DNA of 64,000 nt from assembly GCA_022560025.1 (NCBI GenBank), contig JAFISE010000018.1, positions 186,001 through 250,000 of the forward strand. The letters run 5' to 3'. Position numbers and translations under genes: made by a program. Shown here one piece after another: positions 31,095 through 43,159 of this stretch. How positions within the stretch are numbered: the stretch's first letter is position 1; each line of letters begins with the position of its first letter. Source of the stretch: Stagonosporopsis chrysanthemi. Its lineage: Eukaryota > Ascomycota > Dothideomycetes > Pleosporales > Didymellaceae. Below the pieces are notes generated by a model. It saw only the letters and a list, made by a program, of their open reading frames with translations. It did no database searches and was not told the DNA's origin.

Positions 31095-31519
31095 GTTAGA
31101 TGCTGATGATGGAGGCGCACATGGCGTGTGTGCCTAGATCATAGGTCAATGTTCATGGTTAGTGAGCAACAGGTCTTCCGAATGCGTGAGTCAAATGATA
31201 ATCAGGCAAACCTAACGGCACGTGAACGCCCGTTATGGCCGTGCTCACTAAATCGCTAGCGTGTCCGATGACATCAACCTTTCGATTGGCCGCCTAGAAT
31301 GAAGTAGCAGTCATCATCGCTCTATCGCAATTTCGAGTAGTCTGTGACATTTACCTTCACGATGAAAACGCACACGTGAAGCTGAGATAACTAACTACCC
31401 GCGGCTTCCAGTTTCCTCCATGCCTCTTCCCTCTCGTACCGCACCGCCTTAGATTGTAACGCTAGACATTGCGCCAACCTCAAGAAATCGCCGCTCTTTG
31501 AGCACTCCATAGTCCGAAA
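31095..31519. other. Intergenic region DAC1 / RAD26
   Basis: 425 bases between two co-directional genes; marks the right boundary of the GlcNAc cluster. No features beyond UTR/promoter sequence seen. Confidence 0.55.
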
Positions 31520-34500
31520 ATGGCTTCGCCGTGCAGCGATAATGCTGCAGCCACTTCCGCACCCATAATCACCGTCACCGACGCGCAAGACCCGAGTGGT
31601 GTAAATGGCGACAAGACAGCCACAGTACTAGATGCACAAAGCGAAGGAGAGGACGTACCTTCAGACGCCGATGAGGAGACACGTTTGAAAGCCCTCACGA
31701 CAGGGACGCGGGCGCAGGATGATCTCGAACGCGACATCGGCCGCCAGGCAGACCAGCTGCTTACTGAGCAAGCTGATGCTCGCGACAAAAAGCGCATAGA
31801 GAAGGCAGAGGCAGAGGCAAAGCGTGCAGAAGCTGCGATTCAGAAGCTGCGGAACCGACTGGCGCTACCTGCAGTCGACATACACAAGGCTAAACTTCGA
31901 GGGGAGATTGCGGCACACCAGCTGAAGATCGAAGATCTCGACAAGGAAATGGATGCAATACAGCAGCGCATTAATGAACGACATGCTGCGCCCGAAGGAG
32001 AAGAGCCAACACAAGACGGCGGCAACGGTCCTCTGCCGAACGAGAGCCGGCGTGACTTCTTGATCCGTACTGGCAAGATCACCCCCTTCTCAAGACTCGC
32101 GCAAAATCAGGCCGGGTCAGGGACACTGGGCGAGGCTATGCTTGATGCTGAGATGGAGGATATGGTAGACGACACTGCCGCAGGCCCAGTTTCGCACCGA
32201 AATCTGATGAAGCCGGGCTTTCAAGATGTTGATACTAGCTCAGAAGCCCCTAGCCCTCCTTCTACAACGCGTGAACGAAAACGACGGAAAGTAAACCCTT
32301 CTTCACGCGCATCAACTGCCGATTCAGGTACGACCGATGGAGAGAGTGACGATGCATTCGATCCTGGCATGTCCGCGCGACAGCTTGCGTCTCTGGATGA
32401 TTCTGATGAAGTATCTGACGCGGCTGTTGACGATGACGATGACTTTGGCTCGAGCGCGGGCCACAAGCGCAAAGCGAGAGCAAAGAAAGTAAACAGGACT
32501 AAAGTTGCATCTGAAACAGAAGTTGAGGTAGAAGAAGACCTTACAGGGGTTGATGACGGAAATGAAAAGGTGTACCGCCAACGAATCGACAAATGGTCGA
32601 AAAATCGCGCTGCAGCAAGGAAACGAGCGAGGGAACGAGCTAACGATACCACCTTTGAAGATGAAGCAGGGGAGGAGTGCTTCAAGCCTCATCCTACGGA
32701 AGCTGATACCCTTCTGGAGGGCGGATTCCGCATACCAGGAGACATATATCCAGCGCTATTCCCATACCAAAAGACAGGCGTACAGTGGCTTTGGGAGCTA
32801 TTTCAACAAAACGTTGGTGGCATCATTGGTGACGAGATGGGATTGGGCAAAACTATCCAAGCCATCTCTTTTGTTGCGGGCCTCCATTACTCGAAACGCC
32901 TTAACAAGCCTGTCATCGTAGTGTGTCCGGCCACAGTGATGAAGCAGTGGGTTAGCGAATTCCACCGCTGGTGGCCGGCTCTGCGAGTCTCCATCTTGCA
33001 TACGTCAGGCAGTGGCATGTTGAATACTCAGCGAGAAGATCGCTATGAACGAGAGATGGAGTTACGCAGCTATGGTGACTACGACAGCACGTTGACGGGA
33101 GCCGGCAAGGCAGCAAAGAAGATCATCGAGAAGGTCAAGCGCGACGGCCACGTCCTCATCACAACATACTCAGGCCTTCAGACTTATTCGGAGTTCTTGA
33201 CAGCAACAGAGTGGGAATGTGCTATCCTTGACGAAGGTCACAAGATTCGCAATCCCAATACGGCCATCACGATCCACTGCAAGGAGCTGCGGACACCGAA
33301 CCGCATCATCTTGTCAGGTACACCCATGCAAAACAACCTCAGCGAACTATGGTCCCTATTCGACTTTGTGTTTCCCATGCGTTTGGGCACGCTGGTAAAT
33401 TTCAGGAACCAGTTTGAATTTCCAATCAAGCGCGGTGGATACGCAAACGCCTCCAATCTCGAGTTCGAAACTGCAATTCAATGTGCGGAGACACTCAAGG
33501 ACGCCATCAGCCCGTATCTACTGCAGCGCTTTAAGGTGGATGTAGCAAGTGATCTGCCGCAGAAAAAGGAGCAGGTACTCTTCTGTAAGCTGACACGTCA
33601 GCAGCGTCAGGCGTACGAAGGTTTCCTACAATCGGAGGACATGAAGTCCATTTCTGCAGGCAAGCGTCAGATGCTCTACGGTGTTGACTACCTTCGGAAG
33701 ATCTGCAATCACCCCGACCTGACCGAGCATAAGACATTGTCGAAGCAGCCTGGGTATGATTATGGTGCACCAAACAAGTCAGGAAAGATGCAGGTAGTCA
33801 AGGAATTGCTCTCGCTCTGGAGAAAAGGCGGCCATAAGACATTGCTCTTCGCTCAACACCGCATCATGCTTGATATCCTTCAGAGGTTCCTCGATCATCT
33901 ACCTGATATCAACTACCGTCGTATGGATGGCGAAACACCCATCAAAGATCGACAAGATCTTGTTGATGAATTCAACAAGAGCCCAGATCTGCACGTGTTC
34001 CTGCTCACGACCAAGGTTGGTGGTCTCGGCGTCAACTTGACTGGTGCGAATCGCGTTATCATCTACGACCCTGACTGGAATCCGTCCACTGACATCCAAG
34101 CACGCGAGCGCTCATGGCGACTTGGACAGAAGCGGGAGGTAGAGATTTATCGTCTCATGTCTGCAGGCACTATTGAGGAGAAGATCTATCATCGCCAGAT
34201 CTTCAAGCAATTTCTTACGAACAAAGTGCTCAAGGACCCAAAGCAGCGCCAGACATTCCAGATGAGCGATCTCCACGACCTCTTCACCCTTGGCGGTGAG
34301 TCTGCAGATGGCGAAACAGAGACAGGAAACCTCTTCCGCGGCTCTGAAGTCACCTTTGACAAGGACGGTAGCACAACAGCTCCAGATGCCACGGCAGCCA
34401 AAGACCTCGCAGCAATGAAGGGAATTGCCCACGCCGAAGCCTTCCAAGCCCCTGTATCCGACACTGAAGAAGCAACAAATAGTGCAGGCGAAAACACCGA

Positions 34501-35221
34501 CGCGGACAAGACGGCTTCAGACGGCCGTCTCATGTCTACCATTTTCGCAAAAACAGGCGTTCACTCAGTCCTCGAGCACGATGCCATCGTCAACTCCACC
34601 GCCAGCGGCCGCAAACGCAAAGTCCAAGCTGATCCGGCTTTCGTCCAGCGCGAAGCAAAACGCCAGGCTGCGCTCGCTGCCGAGCAGCTCAAGAGAAGCA
34701 TGGAAGAAGCTCGCGCCGTACCTGCCGGCACACCGACCTGGACCGGCACATTCGGCGCCGCCGGCCGCCCTGCAGAGCCCTCCCCTCGCTCCTCGATCTC
34801 CACCCGCGGCGGGCGCGGCGGGCGTGGCGGCAGCGCCCTAGGCCGCGGCCAACCCTCCTCATCCAGCATCCTCTCCAGCCTCGCTGCACGACAGGGCCGG
34901 TCCGCACCAGCCCCCACGGGCGGCACCTCTCCCTCCGCCTCGTCCTCCCGCGCCTCCACACCCGCAGCCACAACCCCATCGTCGTTCCGCGGCCGCCGCA
35001 TGCTCGAGATGATCCGCGACTTCATGATGACACACGGCGGCGTGGTACCCAGCCAGATGCTGGTCGACCATTTCGACCACTATGTGCGTGCGCAGCCGGG
35101 CAGGAACGAGGAGTTCAAGGAGATGCTGAAGGCGGTTGCTACGCTGGAGCGGAGCGGGAGTGCGGCAAGGGGGAGGTGGGTGTTGAAGGACGAGTGGCGT
35201 ACAAGGGGTGGGAGGGCTTGA
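31520..35221 (+). CDS. RAD26: Rad26/CSB (ERCC6) SNF2-family ATPase, transcription-coupled repair
   Basis: Intronless, 1233 residues. Recognises RNA polymerase II stalled at DNA damage and promotes transcription-coupled repair. The N-terminus has a Lys/Glu coiled coil (about residues 70-150, including KLRGEIAAHQLKIEDLDKEM), then acidic and basic linkers. The SNF2 core begins near residue 410: DEMGLGKTIQ (Walker A, about 440), DEGHKIRNP (motif II, about 570), LSGTPMQNNLSELWSLFDF, and in the second lobe TTKVGGLGVNLTGANRVI and ERSWRLGQ. A Gly/Arg/Ser-rich low-complexity segment (about 1080-1160) precedes a small C-terminal helical domain (about 1165-1230), matching the winged-helix end of CSB. 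Nothing appears broken. Confidence 0.95.
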   Translation: MASPCSDNAAATSAPIITVTDAQDPSGVNGDKTATVLDAQSEGEDVPSDADEETRLKALTTGTRAQDDLERDIGRQADQLLTEQADARDKKRIEKAEAEAKRAEAAIQKLRNRLALPAVDIHKAKLRGEIAAHQLKIEDLDKEMDAIQQRINERHAAPEGEEPTQDGGNGPLPNESRRDFLIRTGKITPFSRLAQNQAGSGTLGEAMLDAEMEDMVDDTAAGPVSHRNLMKPGFQDVDTSSEAPSPPSTTRERKRRKVNPSSRASTADSGTTDGESDDAFDPGMSARQLASLDDSDEVSDAAVDDDDDFGSSAGHKRKARAKKVNRTKVASETEVEVEEDLTGVDDGNEKVYRQRIDKWSKNRAAARKRARERANDTTFEDEAGEECFKPHPTEADTLLEGGFRIPGDIYPALFPYQKTGVQWLWELFQQNVGGIIGDEMGLGKTIQAISFVAGLHYSKRLNKPVIVVCPATVMKQWVSEFHRWWPALRVSILHTSGSGMLNTQREDRYEREMELRSYGDYDSTLTGAGKAAKKIIEKVKRDGHVLITTYSGLQTYSEFLTATEWECAILDEGHKIRNPNTAITIHCKELRTPNRIILSGTPMQNNLSELWSLFDFVFPMRLGTLVNFRNQFEFPIKRGGYANASNLEFETAIQCAETLKDAISPYLLQRFKVDVASDLPQKKEQVLFCKLTRQQRQAYEGFLQSEDMKSISAGKRQMLYGVDYLRKICNHPDLTEHKTLSKQPGYDYGAPNKSGKMQVVKELLSLWRKGGHKTLLFAQHRIMLDILQRFLDHLPDINYRRMDGETPIKDRQDLVDEFNKSPDLHVFLLTTKVGGLGVNLTGANRVIIYDPDWNPSTDIQARERSWRLGQKREVEIYRLMSAGTIEEKIYHRQIFKQFLTNKVLKDPKQRQTFQMSDLHDLFTLGGESADGETETGNLFRGSEVTFDKDGSTTAPDATAAKDLAAMKGIAHAEAFQAPVSDTEEATNSAGENTDADKTASDGRLMSTIFAKTGVHSVLEHDAIVNSTASGRKRKVQADPAFVQREAKRQAALAAEQLKRSMEEARAVPAGTPTWTGTFGAAGRPAEPSPRSSISTRGGRGGRGGSALGRGQPSSSSILSSLAARQGRSAPAPTGGTSPSASSSRASTPAATTPSSFRGRRMLEMIRDFMMTHGGVVPSQMLVDHFDHYVRAQPGRNEEFKEMLKAVATLERSGSAARGRWVLKDEWRTRGGRA

Positions 35222-35842
35222 GTTTTTGAAAACGGGGTGGGGATGAATGGGGATGCATCGTGTTGGTGGAGGGCATGGAGTTAGGAGTTAATGTGCTCAG
35301 GGGTCAGAGAGATACCACTGCATTCTTGCCAAGTGCTGGCATGCATTCCGGCGTAGTGCTTATAGTTATATGTTGGTAAACAAATACAATCATGACACTC
35401 ATGTCAGACTCGCAAGCGATGGTGACATGCACTTTCAATGATTCAGATTCCCCATGGCAACAGCCCTCTCTGCATATTACATACCGTGCGTCCAGTTCTC
35501 AGCGTATTAATCCTCGCACTGTTTTGTCCACGTGATCTAGATGCATGAGAATCCCTTGTTCCCCATGTTGCAGCTATAACGATGCACCAAAATAACACAT
35601 AGAAACCAACCGTATGTTTGCTCCTCGAAACTCCAGACAAATAGATCAGACTCCAAAAAGATTGTGGATCGCTCCCCCCATCCATTCCCTGCGCCGAAAC
35701 GCTGTCGATGTGCCCACAGCGCCAGCCCCGGACCGAGTTTTATGATTCGATAAATGAGTGAAATATACAGGTGCGAAATGTAAGGAATGCCATTATCGTG
35801 TGCATGTGCGAGACGTCCGGTATCCGGATGCGTGCATGTGCG
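35222..35842. other. Convergent intergenic region RAD26 / anchored protein
   Basis: About 620 bases, no gene seen; contains both 3' UTRs. Confidence 0.55.
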
Positions 35843-36795
35843 CTACCACAGACCGAAGGTGTATGTGAAGTAGAGGAGCGAGCCGATTGTTGTGCCTGTT
35901 GTGAGCAGCAGGGCTTGGAGGGTCAACTTTTCAAAGGGCGAGAGGGCACCGCTGGTGCAAGTTGGGCAATTGTAGTCTGGAATATGTCAGTGTGCTGTGT
36001 GGGGATCGAGGGGGTGAGTGGGTATTCTCACCTTTCAATTCGACGTATGGCTTTGGTGTGTACATGCCGAACTGGAACGAGTTAAATACAGCCAAGTATC
36101 CAGCACGGGGCGCAGCGCTGACGCTGGACTCGGCATCGTAGATGAGCAGGGTGTATTTCTCGGTCAAGAAAGGCGCCTGCCCTGACGGGGTGTTCTTGGT
36201 GTCCCAAACAACGGACGTCTGTGCTGCAGACTGGTTGACGGCAATGGTGTATGTGGCCTGGTTGGCGGTGCAAGTGGCAAGGATGTCGATAGCCGACGGC
36301 GTCTGAGACAGCGACGTGTAGTTCCAGGCAAAAGTAACGTAGTCGCCGACCTTGTAGAACTGAGAGCCGGCGAAGACGCCAGGCGTGACCATGGAGATGC
36401 CTCCTGCAGGCAGGCGAGGGTCGTAGCTGGTGGCTCGGGACCTGGTGGTGGTCCTGCTGCCCGAAGCGCGCTGGGAGCCACTCGCACTCGCACTCGCCCT
36501 CCGTGTTGTCGAGGCGTTGTCGTTGTTGTCGCTGTTGGTGGCGCTGGCCTCCGGTGAAGCCGTCCGTGAGGGCTGGTTGCTGGACCGCTCTTCTGAAGCT
36601 GAAGCCGAGGCCGAGTCTAGAGATGTTTGTCAGCAAAGCATATCTGATGAGATGCACGGCAGACGTACTGTCGTCCTGGCGGGCAAAAATATTCCTGAAC
36701 TCCCCAAGGCCGTGGATATTGGCAAAGGCGTCAGGCATGGCAGCCGTGACCGAGGTCATGGCCAAAAGGCCGGCGAGCAGCTGCGAAGGCCTCAT
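35843..36795 (-). CDS. Secreted, membrane-tethered Ser-rich protein of a conserved fungal family
   Basis: Exons (minus): 36795-36669, 36616-36032, 35976-35843; 281 residues. N-terminal signal peptide (MRPSQLLAGLLAMTSVTAA), then a Ser/Ala/Thr-rich linker (SASASASEE, TTRRASASASGSQR). A folded domain of roughly 120 residues begins GGISMVTPGVFAGSQFYKVGDYVTFAWNY and includes LTEKYTLLIYDAESSVS. After DYNCPTC comes a hydrophobic C-terminal helix (ALLLTTGTTIGSLLYFTY) that could be a membrane anchor. The domain resembles fungal proteins annotated only as a domain of unknown function (I believe DUF7137, unverified). Introns are 52 and 55 nt; using them restores the terminal hydrophobic segment, absent from the raw ORF. 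No catalytic motif recognised. Confidence 0.82.
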
Positions 36796-37702
36796 GATGG
36801 TGCTCGGATGCGCAACGCAACGAAGAAAGTCGGGTCGAGGGCCCGCGAGACGGCTGGAGGATGTGGTGCGGAGTGTTGTGGAGCCGGTAGTGCGACAGGA
36901 GCGTGTTGGCGTGTCAACAAACGGCGTGATGGATTACGCAAGCTGGCCGGGCGTCTCTTTTTGTACCAAAAAACGAGCGACTGGTGAAGAAAAGCGAAGG
37001 CGGATGGTCAACGAGGGTTTGTCGAGTGTGAGAGGGTTCAATGCTGGCTGGCTCGCTGAAGGGCTGGTACAGGGGCGTCCGAGAGTCCTACATGAATTGA
37101 CCAGCGGGCACTAGCCCCTTTATGACTTCTAATTCGCCGCATCCTGCTATTCATAGGCTGCGCACCCACACCCGTTGGGACCCATCGTCATGCACATCCC
37201 GCCATTTGTTTCGTTTGTTTAAATTTGAGACTGGCCCCAGGCCTGTACACATGTCTCTCTTGCAATCGCGCACGCTTTTGCTGCCGCTGTGTTGCTCCAA
37301 GTTAGACCATGTTTGCACCTCGCGGCATTCTTTTGCAAACGTTTGAGTGCCTCCCTGCGCTATGGGCCGGCCGTGGCCTCCGAATATCATGGTTGGGTCT
37401 AGCAGGACCCACCAGTGCCACCCTCTCTGTGCCCCAGTGACCCTCGACCTCGACCTCGTCGTGAGACATGGACGTGATTTGCTCCTGGCTTGGCTGTGCG
37501 TAGCAACGATGCAGCTTACCCACACCGCAATACGAGCTGCTTGTGCTATACTTAGTGGCACAGCTGAGATGGTCAGACACGAGGGAGCGGCAAGAATCTG
37601 TTTGTTCAATTCAAACTTCTCGAATTTCGGCAAACAATTTCACAGCCTTGCGTCCGTGTCAGACTCGCTCAGTGAAGCCATCTGCATGCGCGAACCCTAC
37701 AC
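36796..37702. other. Intergenic region, upstream of the anchored protein
   Basis: About 900 bases between the anchored-protein start (minus) and the stop of the permease (minus). No gene supported. Confidence 0.5.
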
Positions 37703-39564
37703 TCATGCGTGAGACTCGACGCGCTCAACGCCAGCTTGCTTCTCGTTGAGCATAGCAATGTCCGTCAGCGCCGGCTTCAATGCCTCGGCATTTTCGCGAG
37801 AGAACTTTCGCGAGGAGACCTTGTGCTCGAACAGCAGATCCAACTCAGAGTACGTCAGTCCCCTGGACTCGGGCAGACGGAAGAAGCCCCAAATGATGAA
37901 CAGCACTGCAATGCCTGCCCAGAAGAATCCACCCTTGGCACCCCAATTCCAGTCGTTCACACCAATCATCTTTGGCATGATTGTGTTTGTGACGAAGACG
38001 ATGCTGTTGTAGCTGGCGCGAGACAGCGCGACGGTCTTGACACGAAGACGGGAGCTGGGAATCTCGGCAGCCAAGGTGTAGCAGATGGGCCCGATGGAAA
38101 GCTATAGTGGTCAGTACGTGGCCTGCACATCTGGTGCTCGAGACATACCTGGAAGGAGAAGATCATGAGAATGATCAACACACCTCCTGCGAGACTTGCA
38201 CTCTTGTTGGACTTGGGTGCGAGACCGATACACCCAACAATGAAGAGGATAAGGGTGATGGCTGACAGACCAGTCAAGTACATCTTGCGGCGGCCAAACT
38301 TCGTCATAATGTACCACGCGATGAAGCAGCCTACCAGTCCCAGACAATCCTGGCCGATGGTGAGATGGAACGAGTCATCCTGACTAAGTCCAACTCCTTG
38401 CATGAATTGGGTTCCGAAGCCCATGAAAGGAACACCACAAAGAGCCTGAGTGATGAAGGCCATAGCTGAAACCTCAGTGCGGTGCAAGTCGCCGCCGCGG
38501 AAGAGATGCCAGTAGTTGGTGCCTGCCGAGACCTCCTTCTCGAACTGGTTGGTAACAACCATCATCTCCACATGAGCATCCAGATCGAATTCAATGCCCT
38601 CTGTGGGTGTTGTGAGTTTCAAGATAGCCGCGCGCGCGTCCTCAATGCGTCCCTGACGGACCAGCCACCAAGGTGACTCGGGTGCCAGCAGCGTAGCGAG
38701 AATGATCGGGACTGGCCAGATCCACTGTAGTGCGAATGGGATCCTATAACCCCACTGGGTAGTGTTCTTCATCAGACCAGTGAGCACGCCAGTGGAGAAC
38801 AAGCCACCTAGTCGAGATGTTAGCAAATCTTGTATTGGTGTCCTCTGAAAAATCTGCACGCACCAATTACCCAGCACATGTTGATCCAAGACGTCATGTA
38901 TGCTCGTAGGTGTGTAGGACAGAGGTCGGCAGCGTACGAAATCGCCAAAGTTTGGAAGACTCCCTATGGCAGATGTAAGCAGCTGAAACACACAGCGCAG
39001 AATCGTCTGGTACATACCCATGGCAAGCCCTGGATAATTCCACCGATCAAGAACATTTCGAGGCTTGTCGAGAAGAAGGGGATGAAGATTGCGCCAATCA
39101 TAACAACCATGCTAATAACCATGGTCTTTTTGTAACCCAACCATTCTGTAATGTACCCATTTATGATCAGACCGATGATGCAGCCAACCTGGACACTGTT
39201 AGAATACATCGTCTTGCTGTGGACGCTGCAGAATTACCTGGGTGCCGTTGAGGATGATGGTCTGCCAGCGAGAGGAGACGAGTCTGCCCCCGTCAGGATT
39301 TTCCTGGTCGCCAAACCTGTTCCTGAAAGGCTCGAAGGCGAAGAACTTGTTCATCAGGGATGTATCGTAGCCTTCCATGACCACAGCGAGAGAGATGATG
39401 AAGCTGAACACGATCGCTTTCCACCAGAATCGCAAGCTCTGGCGGACCGTCATGTTGTGCTCGTTGTCGATGGCAGCGTTGGTGCCAGTAGCGCCATGGC
39501 CCATTGTCGTCGAGTCGACCTTCTCGGCCACATGGCCTACAGCCTTGTCATCGAGTGTAGACAT
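37703..39564 (-). CDS. Sugar-porter MFS permease, maltose/alpha-glycoside type
   Basis: Five exons (minus): 39564-39238, 39188-39018, 38963-38864, 38807-38149, 38101-37703; 551 residues. Twelve hydrophobic segments and sugar-porter signatures: GYDTSLMNKFFAFEPF in TM1, GLIINGYITEWLGYKKTM, PESPWWLVRQGR at the central loop, MTKFGRRKMYLTG, and the terminal LPESRGLTYSELDLLFE. This pattern matches fungal alpha-glucoside and maltose permeases rather than hexose carriers. Introns are 49, 54, 56 and 47 nt with good donors. The gene is divergent to a Zn2Cys6 factor and near a GH27 alpha-galactosidase, so the substrate may be melibiose or another galactoside; that is an inference. Confidence 0.9.
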
Positions 39565-41124
39565 GGTAAGACAGATGATGTGGAGTACGCCTTCGAGTAT
39601 GAAGGTTGGGGAGATGTCCTCGATGCGCACACTGGTTGTGAGTGAACGGGGCACCTCTCCCGGAAAAGGTCTAAGCTTATATGTATGTACGTCGTGCAAA
39701 AGTCGTTCAGAAGGCAGAGTCCAGCCGCGGCATCCTAGTCATGGTGGCGGCGGCTCAGTAGACGGGTCTGGAAAGGGAAAACTACACGACCGGCAACGAC
39801 CGAGATCACGCAAGTCTGGTGTATTTTGCGGGGAGATGCAGGCAGGCTCGTCTCCGCCCCATGGGACAATCTTTTGTGCGGAGAGGTGCGTGGCTGCGCG
39901 ATCGTCCAATTAGAAGCAGTACTCGAGTCAGATTCAGGGTGTTTGCAGTGCAAGCAACGGTTGTCCAGCGTTACAAGATCGAGATGGGGGACTTCGCAGC
40001 TTCTAGGGCGATTCTCACATGGCTGAGAAGAAGACTTTTCCGAGAGTAACCCGCCTCTAAGCAAGAGCGGACCAAGTCTGGCTCTCGGCTTGGCAAGTCT
40101 CTCGACGGGAGGTGTTAACGGGCACACCAATTAAGGGGTTATCTAACACACCAATGAGCACATATGACTAATGCGCTGCAGGAGATTAACCAGAGTCGAT
40201 TGTTCCGATAATAACGCTTATTTATTGGACGATGATTTGTGCTGATTTGTATTCAATCAAATGCTCCAATGTTAAATGATCACGAAATTGGTCGCAGGGG
40301 GCGATCCTCGCACAATACTTCCACCGCCTTGTAGGAGCTAATTTGTTTTGGCCGAACACTTTTACATGCTACCAGCTACCTTGACCGACTCTTCTGTGCG
40401 CGCTAATATTACTGCAGAGCACATCTAAAATACAACTTCGAAAGTTTAAAGTATATACAGAGAGTAGCAAGCACTACGTATCTGCGCAATTAGGTTTAGT
40501 GAATTAGAAACGAGCTTCTTCGCATTTGCGCGTCAGTCGAAGTACTATCTGTACAAGAACCCCTAACAACCGCAATCTCTGAATAGGTCCTTGCTTTCCT
40601 TCTGGTGCATTCTGGCAACAAGGCTCATGCGCGAGCTCGACGCTGACTTGAAAGGTCACGTGTCTGGTCACGTGTTTTTATTGCTCCAATCGACGCATGC
40701 TTACTTTAGTGCGTCGTCAGATTGCGTGCTCAGTATGTTACGTCGTAACTTACAACACCAAAGTAGAATCTATTGTGAATCTTACATATCCATCACACAC
40801 CAATGCTGTTTCTTCCAAATTCCAGCCGCCCATGGCATTTGTGCAATACACTACACCAAATTCGTCTTCTTGGTACGCCGGGCACAAGTAACACCTTATT
40901 GGCACGCCAGTAAACACCTCGTCAAGTCGGCGGTGATGGCCCTGATTCGGTCTAGACCCTTTCCGCATTGAGAGATAAGCGGGGACATCTCGGATGACAA
41001 CAAAGTTCATCGTCACATCTGTGACAGATCTGTGACAGCCAAACCAGCTGGCCGAGGAAGTTTTCCGCACTTCACCAGTACAAGATCCACGACTTTTCCG
41101 ACGTGGATCTACTGTTAGAGCGTG
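39565..41124. promoter_or_regulatory. Divergent region permease / Zn2Cys6 factor, A/T-rich with degenerate repeat
   Basis: About 1.56 kb. The part 40140-40560 is clearly A/T-richer than surrounding DNA and carries one copy of a degenerate dispersed repeat (40343-40528). No gene is seen; the promoters of both flanking genes should lie here. Confidence 0.5.
40343..40528. repeat. Degenerate dispersed repeat, copy 1
   Basis: Begins ttgttttggccga and ends aacgagcttcttcgcatttg. Both ends recur, in the same order and orientation, in the copy at 49721-49953; the interior is more diverged. The origin (MITE, solo LTR or other) is unknown. Confidence 0.6.
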
Positions 41125-42972
41125 ATGCGCAAACCATCAGCCTGCAGTACTTGCCGGTAAGCGACCTCGACTTCTGCCAATGACTTGGTTGGACAGAGCC
41201 TTGCTGACTGACCGCAGAGCACGACGGCGTAAGTGTATCTACTCAACAGTCGACCGATCCGATCGGGTAGTCGCGTGTGACTATTGTCGGTCACGAGCAT
41301 TGCACTGCGTGCAAAAACCCCCTGAGGGCGGTTACTATGCTCAACGTCAGGCCAGGATCGAGGAGTTCGAGGCCGCCTCCGCATCACCAGGGTCCCAGCT
41401 CACACCAACATCATGCCAGACCCCGTCTGACCTACCACCGATGCCTTTGAGGCTAGAGCTGATAGGCTTGTATTTTGACTACATACATGACCAATTTCAC
41501 TCCATGTACCATCGCCCGTCATTTACCGAGGATGTCGCACATGAGAGGGTGCCGAAGATCATCTTACTTGCGATTTTCGCACTGTCGTGCAGGTAAGGCT
41601 ACCAGTCAATATTGCATGACAAACTCGCCAACTTGCTGCATAGGTTTTCGAATAGTCCGGTCTACGTGGAATTAGATCCACGAGAAAGGGGCGAAGGCTT
41701 CCGCACAGCAAGTGAGGCACTGCTCAATTTGCGTGACATCTCGCCAGTCACGGTACAAGCATGCGTATTGCTGGGTGCTTATGCTGCAGCTCACGGTGAC
41801 ACGGACGTAGAGAATGTGTACTACAGCACGGCAGGTCGCATGTGCTTGGTCCTTGACTTGCCCAATCGGCCGGTCGCCAGCCTTCTCGAAAGGGAGGTCA
41901 ACATTAGAGGTGAGTTTCCTATAGTGTTATCAATACCTCCAGTTTTGAGCTGTACACTGACTGCGATCGGGATCAAGTGTGGTGGGCAGTGTGCATGGTC
42001 GATGTGTGGTCGTCAGCCGCGGTCAAGGTCCCACGGATAATGCCCCTACACAGTTCGGTTTCTTATCCTATCGACGAAATACCCTTCTCCTCGATGAGTG
42101 CCGACTTCACCTCCAACTTCATTAGCAATCCAACAACCTATGAATCGCCGATCCTGACCGAAATGATTAAACTGAACAGGATACTTCTACAAGTCATCGA
42201 CTTCAACCGCAGATGCGTGTCAGAGCATCTCGAAGGCGAGGCTTTAGAAATGGGAGTGCGATCCTTATCCCGAGAACTGAGCGTTTGGTTGGAGAGCTTG
42301 CCTCACCACATGAGGGACACTCCTGAGAACTTCAAGTGGTTTGCTGATCGAGGCTTTGGACGCATGTTTGCTGCACTATACCTTGGGTACTACCATTATG
42401 GTCAGCTGCTCAATTATCAATTCCTGGGAGCAGACGCTATCTCAACATCCACGCTATACGCTGCGGACTGTAAGCACCATGCCTCCAAGCTGTGCGACGT
42501 GGTCTATCGATCCTTTGCAACTCCTGGCAGCGAGGTCATGTATCCAGCGGTGGCGCATATCCTTGTAATAGCCTCCACTGTTCAGATACATACCTTGCTC
42601 TTCTCAGGAGACAACGGCCAGATACGGCAGGCGAAATCGCGCCTCGAACGCAACTTTGAGATCCTCTTGCGACTGCGGCCATTCTGGTCGAGTGTTGACA
42701 GCGCCATGAGTCGTTTGAGGGCCTTTCATCAAACTTGTTTGCGAAGCAAGGACACAAGTTTTGTTCTAGATCGATGGCTGCTACGCTTCCTAGTTCAGTT
42801 TGCACCGCATATGGAACTGGAACCGCGTGACAATGACCCGCATTACGAGGCTCTCCTGGCTCTATCAAAGCAGTCACCGTTGTCGTGTTCCTCGCTGTCG
42901 GTAGCCTCTCCAGGAGCGGCAATACAACCCCCACATCCACCCCCACATCCTTCCCCACGACAGTACATTTAG
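41125..42972 (+). CDS. Zn2Cys6 transcription factor next to alpha-galactosidase
   Basis: Exons 41125-41156, 41218-41592, 41644-41909, 41978-42972; 555 residues. The 32-nt first exon supplies MRKPSACSTCR. Spliced to ARRRKC it completes the six-cysteine zinc cluster CxxCx6Cx13CxxCx6C, ending in RSRALHC; without that exon the first two cysteines are missing. The remainder is the fungal-specific regulatory domain, with FDYIHDQFHSMYHRPSF, LGAYAAAHGD, and RVWWAVCMVDVWSS formed across the third intron. The start is only about 190 bases of spacing from the GH27 gene downstream, and the permease lies divergently upstream, so it is probably the local pathway regulator. Tail ends in Pro/His repeats (PPHPPPHPSPR). 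Confidence 0.9.
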
Positions 42973-43159
42973 GCCCCACATCCATGTAGCGGCGGAAAAC
43001 AACATCTGTTTCCCACGCACAATATGTGGACCTTGCGCAAGAGCGAGGGCGGAACACTTGGCGTTGGTTCTCGCATGTCGGGTCGGACACAGAACGTGAT
43101 CGGGGCTTAAAAACGTACGTTGCTACACAAGCAGCTGCAGCGAGAACTCAACACCAAAG